Made by a program: the position numbers and the translations under genes. From Hyperoplus lanceolatus (taxonomy: Eukaryota; Chordata; Actinopteri; Uranoscopiformes; Ammodytidae): a stretch of DNA of 64,000 nucleotides. The notes under the pieces are model-generated. The model was not told the DNA's origin, made no database searches, and was given only the letters and a program-made list of their open reading frames with translations. The stretch is taken from NCBI GenBank assembly GCA_026929865.2, contig CM049406.2, forward strand, positions 22,864,501 to 22,928,500, read 5' to 3'. Below are positions 1 through 11,533 of the stretch, piece by piece (within the stretch, counting starts at the first letter, position 1; each line of letters opens with the position of its first letter).

Positions 1-64
1 CATTGCCATCCCTAGAGCCATGCTGCACATGCACACACAGACACAGACACAGAAACACACCCAG

Positions 65-214
<150 letters not shown>

Positions 215-861
215 TTAATATAGTGTGTGTCCCTGAAAGTGGCAGGTCATATACACACACACTTATGTATAAATATTAAAGTAAATTTATGGCTGTGTCA
301 ACAGATGGAGTTTGTTCAGCTGACATGCAGATGAGTATGTTGACATGCTGGCTCAGTGGCTCATATCCATGGCACCTGTAGGTGCTACTGTTAAATAAGA
401 TTGAAAGCTCTATTAAAAAGTGTGACTTGATATAAGATTGTTTTTTCAAACTTTTACATAGCATTCAACGTCAACAAAAGTCTGACAGTTTATGTAATAT
501 ATCTTTCTTTTAACATTATTTTATTGCTGTATTTTATGATATAATAAATCTATTTTTATTACAGTAATGGAACTTACTAAAAATGAAAAAAGATTAAAAA
601 ACATTATTATATTTTTCACATACTATATAGTTTGTAATTGATAATACATTATTTACTATTCCTTTTCATTTACTCTCCCCCAAAACAAACACAGCCATGG
701 GTTGAATGCAACAATTAAAGAAAAAACAAAGGGATGTTACTGTTAATACAGAGAACTGATAATAGGTGACGGGGGCAGGTGGCACTTGCAAACATTCACT
801 TACCAGCATGCACACACAAACAAAAACATGGGTGCACATGCAAAAACAAACACACATATCA

Positions 862-3373
<2,512 letters not shown>

Positions 3374-3594
3374 TCAGTGAAAGACACCTGTTTCAGAGGA
3401 CGCTGAGTTAGAAGCGGTGGTGCTGTGGGAAGCCACAGGGTGGACAGATATCTGGGTGATCTTGAGGGAGTAAGAAGCCTTTTGGCCCAGCCTCCATTGA
3501 ATCCCTCTCCTGCGCTCTGAGCGCCCCTTAGGTCTCATGTGGAAATATCTCCCGTTCAGATTGGCATCTCCGCAGGCGTTGAACCACCATCCAC
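3374..3594 (-). CDS. angptl3: angptl3 exon 7: end of fibrinogen-like domain
   Basis: After acceptor ..ACCCAG it reads GGWWFNACGDANLNGRYF, then an ERRRGIQW segment, and ends in a Ser/Thr-rich tail with TGA at 3374-3376. It holds the last of the four domain cysteines (NACGD). Confidence 0.93.
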
Positions 3595-6500
3595 CTGGGT
3601 TATGACAGAAATAACATGTTATTCAGCTGATGCTGGATGAACAAGTGTACATTTATCCCTATCTTTGTATCACATGAGTTTAAATTGTACCTGCGGAATT
3701 GTGGGCACAGTTGGAGTCCTGGTGGTTGTCATTGTCCCTGTCCTTGGTGGAGAACTTCATGCCTGTGTGGTTGCTCATGGGGTCAGGGGAATCTCCAGAC
3801 AGATGCGTGAGGTGGATGGTGTAGTTAGTCTCCGGACCATTAAGGTTAAATCTGTATTCATAGAAGCGCCTGCCCTGTTTTAAGTCTTCCAGCTCGATGT
3901 GAAGGACAGAGTTGCCCTGAGCGGCTAGAGAGTGGAGCTTCCTGAGGCCCAGCCAAAACTCCCCTGTGAGAGAGACATCATTGAGAGGACAGAGAAGACA
4001 TGATTTAACAAGCATCCTATAAGAATGTGTTTCACAGAAACGTACATTGGCAGAGTGTAGGCCTACTTTTACTTTAAGAGGTGATAAAATGCATGATTAT
4101 GATATATGTCAGGTCATTTAGAATACTGCATATGAAAGTGAGTTTTTCTGACATTAGATGGGTGATGGCGCCTTGAGTTAGTGTCTCTCACCTTGAAAAT
4201 TTCCAAACCCATTTGCATACTTCTCCCAGATTTGATCAAAATTCACTGAACCATCCTCCCTCCGCTGGATGACGGTGGCTCCATGGTCTAAATGGAGAAA
4301 AAAAAACAGAAAAACACGATGACTCAAGTTAATCATGATATAATTTTTTGTTCTATTAATACATTTTTTAGCAATAGATGTTTAATGTATTCACAGTCTT
4401 TAATATCTGTTCTTCTCTATAGATTAGTTGTCATTGATAATGATAGCAAGGCTGCTGAATACAAATCGCCTACATGTGTATGAGATACTTAAAATAAATG
4501 ATTCATGCATGTAACACACACAGTTATTCTAGCCTCAGCCTTATTGTTTAACGTTAACTAAGTTGTTACCAATGCATATCCAACATTTACTACTGCTGTT
4601 GCTTAAAGCTATAGTGCGTAATTTACGTCGCCCCCATGAGGAATTCTGAGTAATTACAACCACACTGTCAGTGCTTCTTCTTAGCAGTAGAATCAACAAC
4701 TGAAACATTTCTTGGTCTCTTCTTGGGATTTTTCTTAGATCCTGTGCCACTGTCAGTGGGCGACACCAGTTTGTAAACTCTCTCTGAATTTCTCAGTATG
4801 GCAGCGTTTACAAACTGAGAAATACAGCGAGAGTTTTGTGGAGCTATCAACTTCATTCATTTATATGAAAAAGTTACTCATTATAGCTTCAACATTAAGG
4901 ATAACATTATGTACAGTGAGACAGACAGTTGGACTTTGATACAATGGTCAAACTGTGAATAGACAGTGCAGTACCTTCGCTCATGTCACAATAGGCCATG
5001 AAGGGCTCCGCTCCGTTCGGTCTGATGGCATAGACGCCACTGGAACGCTCCCCTCTGTTGAACAGCTCACTGCAGTCTGAAGGCAGATCTGTTCAGAAAT
5101 GATGACACAGACCTGATGTCAAAACCTGAAACTGCCCTGAGAGAGATTTGCTACAAAGTGTTCACGGAGAGCAGTGAAGTTGAAGTGCAACCAGAAGAGC
5201 AATGGTTTATATCAGCAGCTTTAGTAGGAGATTTAAAAAAAAAAATTGTTCAGGAGCCTTGAGTGCTGGATTGCTGCAAATTGTCTGAACTCTTTCTTCA
5301 ATTATGAGCATTGACACAGTAAAATTGAATATGAAACCTTTGTACTTGCTGGTATACTGTATGACAAATGAAAGATACTAAATCCTGATAGCACTTTACT
5401 CATGTTTCATAATCCATCTTACTCATCATTTCGGTGTTGCCGGTAGAGCTGGAGGGCAGATAAGGGGTGAGTGTCGGTACCTCGCTGTTGAAGGTTTCAG
5501 GCATCCTCAAAATGGTCTCTTGGGCCAATGTGTTGGTTGTAAGCTGGGAAGGGAAACAGTTAGGGGAAAAATGTTTAGCTTGCAGGCAGAATCCTGAGAA
5601 AGGCTGTGGATGTATTAAATCACTGAGGTGCTGGCTGAGATTATTGAAAAAAAAATATGTACAGCCTCCTTTATTCACAACTTCCAATGATTTAAGGTCT
5701 TAATGACATAGTGCAGCACAGTGACTCTTGTAAAGTTTGTTTCCAGCAGCACAGTCAGTGCAACGCCAAGATGATGACAGCTCGTAACTCAAACAGCAAC
5801 ATTTGGACATTTCTGGAAAAATGCATTATTTTGCACGGCAACAACAAGCCAAATTGAGTGGAACTGCCCATTTACTCGAACTGGATGAGGGACTGTATGG
5901 GGACTGGGGAGTGAAAACTTATATTTGATCTTATAAAAAGGCATGCCCCTCTGAAGCATTATTAATATTATCTCTTTGGACCTTCTCTTTAATTGACATT
6001 GATTTAACATTTCAACATGTTTCCTGGGTTGCACTTTATAAAAATATATTTGAAATTAGATTAGATGATCCAATAGCATGAAATGCCCCAGATCAAATGC
6101 CTCCGTCCATTCAATCATGACGCCTGAGTTGCTTGGTTAGGCATGATAGTAAAGTTTCTTGTAGACACCTCACAAATGAGTGCATGTTTTTTATAAATAA
6201 ATCTCACAGAAAGAATATTAAACGTTGGTATAAAAATGGGAAAAATCCGTCCCCAGCTCTCTCAAAAAAAGATTATGCTCCCCAATTATAGCTTACCCCG
6301 TCTCTCTTTGCCTTCCTCCTTTTCTAATTTTCAAAAAGTCCCAAACATTTACCTTTTCCTCCATAGTCTTGATCTTGACCCTCTGGTGGTTGAGCTGGTC
6401 GCTCTGCTCCCTCACAGCCTTCAGCAGCTCTGTGATGCTCCGCTCCTGGCTGTATATCACCTCCTGATCAGGGGAAAGAAGTGGGAATCATGAAACCTGT

Positions 6501-7477
6501 TTAAGAAGGCTGTTTTTCAATGGTTACTTTAATACATAATAGTCTGCATGGAGTCTGCATTAAAGCAGGCATACAATGGCCGAACAAATGTGAAGTAAAG
6601 TCCAGGATAAAAGTGCATGCTTCTCCTCACTAAATAGTGCCATTTAGTATTCAAAGAGCATGGAACCTTATAAAAGGCTTGTCTCCATCTATTTATCCAC
6701 CAAAGACAGCATGACATTTCAAATTTGAACGCAAAATGAGTAAAGGATATTTGTGTTGTTCTAATTTCCTCCTGTGTAGGACAGAATAAGCAGCACAAAA
6801 AGAAAAGTTGCCATCCAATCCAGAGGGATCATGTGTCATGGTTTTAGAGATTAGTAGCCTATTGCATGATCTAAGTGTTCTTACAGAGGCGGTCCCATCT
6901 TAGCAACATAAAAAAACAAAAAAGCCAAGTTGAGGATTCCTTTTTCCAAACACACGGGGTGACTCACCTTGAGGCCGTTGATCTCCGCCACTTGTTCACT
7001 GGTCATCAGGCCGTGAGTCAGACTGCTCAGCTTCTCCTCCAGGCCTTCCACCTTGTTCTGGAGGCTGCTCTTCTCCTGCATGATGCTGTCCACCTTGGAG
7101 CTGATCTCCACCGACAGGCCCTTGATCTCCTCATTGTTGGCCTTCAGGACCACCGTGGTCTTCTTCAGCTCCTCCTCCTCCTCTTTGATCTCGCTGGCGA
7201 GCACAGAGAGCCGGTAGAAGGAGTGGTCGAAGATGTTGAGCTTCTGGAGGATGTCGTTGATCTGTCCCTTGGTCTTCTGCACAAACTCCCTCAGGCTCTG
7301 GCCCAGCTGGAGCAGGCCGTTGGCAAGGAGACGCACGTCGTCCAGGGCAGCGAATCGCGAGCGGCTCTCGACGGGGGCCTCGGGCTGAAGGACATGCAGC
7401 ACCTCTTGGCCAGAGAGGGCAGGGACACAGGCAGCAGCCAGGACAAACAATATGGCAATGAGTGTTGTTGGTCTCAT
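3374..7477 (-). CDS. angptl3: Angiopoietin-like 3, complete seven-exon gene (481 aa)
   Basis: The coding exons are 6968-7477, 6353-6463, 5423-5543, 4975-5088, 4192-4287, 3691-3963 and 3374-3594. They total 1446 bases in one open frame with consistent phases (0,0,1,1,1,1). The protein has a signal peptide (about residues 1-23) and the lipase-inhibitory motif SRFAALDDVRLLANGLLQLG near residue 40. A coiled coil runs to about residue 207, followed by a short linker and a fibrinogen-like domain from about 248 with four cysteines and the GGWWFNACGDANLNGRY signature. ANGPTL3 is a liver-secreted inhibitor of lipoprotein lipase and endothelial lipase, acting with ANGPTL8 to raise plasma triglyceride. 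KTKGQINDI and the conserved NYTIHL glycosylation site distinguish it from ANGPTL4. Length is close to human (460 aa). The linker lacks the RxxR proprotein-convertase site of mammalian ANGPTL3. Confidence 0.95.
3691..3963 (-). CDS. angptl3: angptl3 exon 6: core of fibrinogen-like domain
   Basis: A 273-base exon, phase 1 on both sides, with acceptor CTCACAG and donor GTACAA. It encodes EFWLGLRKLHSL, the glycosylation site NYTIHL, and the NCAHNSA cysteine segment. Confidence 0.94.
4192..4287 (-). CDS. angptl3: angptl3 exon 5
   Basis: A 96-base exon, phase 1 on both sides, acceptor TTTAG and donor GTGAGA. It encodes HGATVIQRREDGSVNF and WEKYANGFGNFQG, the fibrinogen-like segment that precedes EFWLGL. 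Confidence 0.93.
4603..4892. mobile_element. MITE-like repeat in angptl3 intron 4
   Basis: The left end reads TTAAAGCTATAGTGCGTAA and the right end, reverse-complemented, reads TTGAAGCTATAATGAGTAA, giving imperfect terminal inverted repeats of about 19 bases around a 290-base body. A TTAA at the left end would suit a piggyBac-type target site, but the right one has decayed to TTCAA. Superfamily is uncertain. Confidence 0.55.
4975..5088 (-). CDS. angptl3: angptl3 exon 4: start of fibrinogen-like domain
   Basis: A 114-base exon, phase 1 on both sides, acceptor GAACAG and donor GTACTG. It encodes LPSDCSELFNRGERSSGVYA and PFMAYCDMSE, with the first two domain cysteines. Confidence 0.94.
5423..5543 (-). 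CDS. angptl3: angptl3 exon 3: linker
   Basis: A 121-base exon, phase 0 to 1, acceptor TCCCAG and donor GTAAGA. It encodes the Ser/Thr/Pro-rich linker LTTNTLAQETILRMPETFNS and the following PTLTPYLPSSSTGN. No RxxR motif is present. Confidence 0.88.
6353..6463 (-). CDS. angptl3: angptl3 exon 2: end of coiled coil
   Basis: A 111-base, 37-codon exon, phase 0 on both sides, acceptor TGATCAG and donor GTAAAT. It encodes heptad-like EVIYSQERSITELLKAVREQ and the following NHQRVKIKTMEEK. Confidence 0.92.
6968..7477 (-). CDS. angptl3: angptl3 exon 1: signal peptide, lipase-inhibitory motif, coiled coil
   Basis: A 170-codon exon starting MRPTTLIAILFVLAAACVPA and ending INGLK before a GTGAGT donor. An in-frame upstream ATG lies 13 codons earlier, but the chosen start is followed directly by the hydrophobic signal core. 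The motif SRFAALDDV with LREFVQKTKGQINDI is the region that inhibits lipoprotein lipase in mammals. Confidence 0.94.
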
Positions 7478-7501
7478 GTTGTTGTCGCGCGTGCTGCTAC
7501 T

Positions 7502-7512
7502 GGGGGGGGGGG
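7502..7512. repeat. Poly-G (poly-C in angptl3 5' UTR)
   Basis: A homopolymer of about 11 G on the plus strand lies 25 bases upstream of the angptl3 start codon, so the transcript would carry a C tract in its short 5' UTR. Confidence 0.8.
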
Positions 7513-7554
7513 ACACAAATGGAAGCCCTCAGGCACTGAGTGAGCAGACTGGGG

Positions 7555-7561
7555 CTTTATA
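7555..7561 (-). promoter_or_regulatory. angptl3: TATA box of angptl3
   Basis: TATAAAG on the minus strand, 78 bases upstream of the start codon, leaves room for a short 5' UTR. It sits 19 bases downstream of an HNF1-type site, as expected for a compact liver promoter. Confidence 0.6.
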
Positions 7562-7579
7562 CACAGTCTCTGGAATCAG

Positions 7580-7592
7580 GTCAATGATTAAC
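7580..7592 (-). promoter_or_regulatory. angptl3: HNF1-type binding site in angptl3 promoter
   Basis: GTTAATCATTGAC differs from the palindromic HNF1 consensus GTTAATNATTAAC at one base and lies just upstream of the TATA box. Mammalian ANGPTL3 is known to be driven by HNF1-alpha through a proximal site. A CCAAT box (plus strand 7605-7609) lies further upstream. Confidence 0.6.
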
Positions 7593-7612
7593 CAGTTCAT
7601 CTGACCAATATG

Positions 7613-9802
7613 TGCATGGATGATGAGTTTCCTCATAGTGTGGTGTACTATTGGAAGTTGGTTCAAATGCAGCTAGATTGTAATTTAAGATGAAACACTG
7701 CAGGTGAATAGGTTAACATTTTATCTTATAGATATCATCATGTGACTTTACCAGTTGATGAATTACATTATAATATTTTTCAGAAAAGTTTGAAATATGT
7801 ATTCACAATTCACAATTGGCAACACCTAATTAAATATGCATACATTTACATCTCCTTAAAAAACAAAAAATCTAGATGTTGTAAAAAGCCTGAGTTAAAG
7901 TCTTTATTTCAATTTGACAACATATTAGGGTCCAACTTTTTTACAGAAGAGATTTTGCATACACCCTTTTTTCATCTTATACTGTAGATAAAGAAAATAC
8001 TATTTACAGGTCTTAAAAATGCATTTCCGTCATGTTTTTAAGAACAAAATGTATTAATGTATGTATGAATCAAACAATTAACAACATATTAACTAATCCT
8101 TCTGCAAAAACCTTTAGAATAGTGTTCATTTGATATAAGTGCTTTAGAAGTGGAGATTTGTGGTCCAGAGTACGGAAAAAAACTGATGTTGAGATAATGG
8201 CTTTTAAAGATGGCTGAATAGGAGAAATATACAGACTAAAACAGATAAAGTAGTAACACCTAAATGTACAGGTTGGACCTCTTATTTATACTACTATGAA
8301 ATAATAGATGCAATAGAAGCAAAATAGCCAAAAACCTCAAAACTGACCAGTGTTTGAAAAAAAAACAATGTTTTTGCCGCTTAGTGTCTCGCCTTAAATG
8401 GTTAGTTTTGACATTATCATCACTTGTAATCAAACTGCAACAACGGAAAGGAAAATTAAATATAAAAAAAAATAGTCTCATTCATTACAATGCAGTTTTA
8501 ATTTTTATTCCATTTCAACTGAAAATGGAACTTGCACCCAAAAGGTTGACTTTGTTAGAGAAGAGTCATTCAACTTTCACTGTGCTTCCCACTGCAGCAA
8601 TGATAAGCCACTGTTAAAACAAATCAAAAATGCATATTCTGTTGCACTGATTCTTTCTCAATATGTTTTCCTCTTAACCAGGACAGTATGACATAATGTT
8701 TGCATTGCCCTTTAGTTACCTGCACTGAGGCCATGGCTGGTAACTGTTATTATTGCTATATGGCTGGTTTATTTTTAAATGTGAAGATGACCCATATATG
8801 TATTGGGTCAACTTGTGGGAGATATTGCAGTATACATGCATGTAATATCATGAGGCTCAAAATGATCTCAAGCATCATGGATAATTTCTGCTGTGACTCT
8901 AAAGAAAAAAGGATGTGTATTAACAGCTTTTTTGTTTTCAGCACACACACAGTATGGACAGGGAGGGGATAGTGAGGAGATTGCGATGATTGAAAAAAAT
9001 AATTTTGACAACAACAGAGTATGAGTTCTGAGTTGAGGTAAAAGCACCTTTCTGCATGGTGGGATGACCTCTGTTCTCCTTTGTTAAATGTTAACCACCC
9101 GCATGTGTACATAGTGAACACAGTTCACAACCCTGACTTCAGCACGGGGCCCTGCTGTCTGGAAGGTAAAACATATGGGCGGACAGTAGCCAGCATTTAT
9201 GAAACATCTTATAGAGCAGCTTCAAAGAGTCTGTCTTCAAAGAGTGAGGGATGTACAGTTTAGGGGCCATGGGGCATGTAAGGGGGTGTGTGTGGTAAAC
9301 AAAGAAAGTGGAGTGAGCCTGTGAGCATCATGCTTTATGTGTGCAAGTGTTGGAGGTTGAACATCGATGTATTTACATCAGTTTTCATTCAACAGTTTGC
9401 TTTCTTTTATTATTGCCCACATAAACACCCACCCAAAAGCTACTGTATGAGAAAATGGTTCTCCATGTTAGTGTCATGCAGATGGTCAAGGCCCTTTTAT
9501 TTTCAGAGTGCAGTGTGTCTGTCCCCTGCGTTTAAGTAGCGGTAAAAGAACAGCAGCAAATTCCATACTTCCTTCCTGGGTGAGTCGAGAAGTGAAGATG
9601 AGGATATCATTGATAACTGTCCCTTTCGTAATTTAGGGTTTTACAATTGATCCCTCAATTTTATAAAACTATAATTATTGTTATTAACATTATTAGTTAT
9701 TAGGGATTATTAGTATGAATAGTAGTTACATATCTAATACTATATTACAGTACTTTTAATTACTTGGATCAGAGTAGCTCTACTCTGGAGTTCTGTGCAT
9801 TT
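7613..9802. other. Intergenic: 5' flank of angptl3
   Basis: AT-rich sequence upstream of angptl3, which points away from kank4. I see no supported exon, RNA gene or clear transposon. Confidence 0.6.
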
Positions 9803-10388
9803 GTGGCCTAAGTTGGGTTTGGGTTGCGGTTGGGGAAGTGTGCCATCCCTTGTTTCTAGAAAACCATAGAAGAAATTGGAAATGTGACCACATATTTAAG
9901 AAGAGCCATCCATTTGACTCCTGTAAAGAAGGGAGAAACATGGAATAAGATATAAGACATTTAAGCTCAAAAAACAGTTTTTTGCCTTTCAAAGTAAAAT
10001 TTCCATGATCATGGTTTTTTGATTATTGTGTCTGAACAATTATAGACACGTTTGAAAACATTTGACACATGTTTTAGTGCTTAAGTATGCTACACTTTGT
10101 GTCTATATAGTGAGCACGATGTCAGCCCTAAACTGCTGCATCATGCCTATTATCCAAAATTCTGGGGTTGGGGTGATTTGTGCCAAAGGGCCTATGTGAG
10201 TTATAAGTAAGTAAGTAAGTAAAATATATTTATAAAAGCACATTTATGACAGTTTGAACTGTCCAAAGTGCTGTACATAGTGCATTCAGTAGATAAACAA
10301 TGAAGGTAAAATAACAATAACAAAAATAAAAGATGGGTTTTGAGCCTTGATTTAAAGGCAGAAATGGAGGGGGAATCACATTTGTCAG

Positions 10389-10616
10389 GTGGCAGTCACA
10401 AGCACGGCGCAACTAGTGCGAAGAACATTTCTGAGAGTTGTGCCAGTGGCACGGCTGTATACGCTGGTCACCAAAAAGAAAGTGATTGTCTACAGTAGCT
10501 CAGAAGAGACTGACATTTCCATTCCACTTAACAATATCACTGATGAGAGTTCAGATGGCCAGAAAGATGATAATGGTGACTTTGTCATTGTGAGCTTTGC
10601 AGGCAAAACCACCTAG
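10389..10616 (+). pseudogene. Transposase-tail relic in copy 1
   Basis: A 75-codon frame containing VTKKKVIVYSSSEETDISIP, DESSDGQKDD and GDFVIVSFAGKTT. An acidic, Ser-rich stretch followed by GDFV-hVxFxGK resembles the C-terminal tail of pogo/jerky-like transposases of fish as I recall them. The DDE catalytic region is absent, so it cannot be active. A near-identical frame occurs in copy 2. Confidence 0.4.
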
Positions 10617-10691
10617 ATCTGCTAGGCCTTGTTTAAGAAAATTGACCTTCAATCTTTGTTAAATATTTACTTTATTTACTTTAAATAAACC

Positions 10692-11243
10692 TTAAAGAGA
10701 TCCTATTATACTACTTTTCTGGTCTTAATTTCTTGTTAAAAACTGCTATAGAGCAACCTGACACGAATCACATCACAAAAAACTATGTAGATTTACGGGA
10801 CACTCTTCCTCTTACCCTAGCGAGCACAGGAGCACAGCAGTCTCTCTCTACATACTGCTTTGAGTTTCTCCGCCCACCCCCCCCCCCGCTGCAAACCCCA
10901 CTCCGTTGTGATTGGTTACCTTCCTTCCAGCAGCGGGAGATTTTCAGGAAGGTGGGGGCATGCAGCCGAAGCTTGCCTGAGCAGCATTACCATACATGGA
11001 AACATGACAGAAACTACCCGAGCGTGACAGAAACTACCCGGAAATTTGAACAAGTTATTTCTCGACCGGCTGCCATAGTGTTTAGTGCTCTGCATAGCCA
11101 CCCCAGACGGTCAGCAGGGAATACGTCGAAATGCATGTACGGAATTATTTGATACTCTAGTATGGTTAAACATGACTATAAATCATTATAACAACGTTTA
11201 TAGGTCATAAAAGTCAAAAAGTATCATAGGTCCTCTCCAAATA
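10692..11243. mobile_element. MITE nested in transposon copy 1
   Basis: It is bounded by AAAGAGATCCTATTATACTA on the left and TATCATAGGTCCTCTCC on the right, which are imperfect inverted repeats of AGAGGACCTATRATRC. The related insertion in copy 2 occupies a different place in the host element (about 50175-50506). Confidence 0.55.
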
Positions 11244-11533
11244 AGTAATTGTCTTATGGATTTGTCTTGCATTACAGTTTATGAGATATATATCAATGGC
11301 ACAATATTACCCCATGGTATTCTCTCTTGTGGCACAACTTACACCACAAGACAACTTTTTTTCCAAAAACCATATTTCTTAAACAGTTTATTCCAGATCC
11401 AAAGTTTTTATTGCCAGGGATGCAGAACATCCTGAAATATATGTACATATTTGAGTTGGAGACATAACTGTCAAGGCCTCACTTTAAAGTCACTTTGAGT
11501 AAAAAGTTGCACAACTTAGGCCACTCTCCCCTA

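Larger units (their letters stand above)
9803..11533. mobile_element. TIR DNA transposon relic, copy 1 (about 1.7 kb)
   Basis: This is largely collinear with 49285-50887, from GGTTGGGGAAGTGTGCCATC to the right end. The right terminus GCACAACTTAGGCCACTCTC followed by CCCTA is the exact reverse complement of the left terminus of copy 2, so the element has terminal inverted repeats of about 25 bases, probably flanked by TA target sites. The left end of copy 1 is eroded. It carries a short relic frame at 10389-10616 (see separate entry) and a nested MITE. TA flanks suggest the Tc1/mariner/pogo group; that assignment is inference. Confidence 0.75.

Noticed and set aside
6875..7543. 222-codon plus-strand frame
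   Set aside because: It is the antisense of angptl3 exon 1, whose sense translation is clearly the ANGPTL3 coiled coil. It shows no family resemblance itself.
10733..11152. 139-codon plus-strand frame
   Set aside because: It lies inside the nested MITE in transposon copy 1 and resembles no protein family; it is probably chance.
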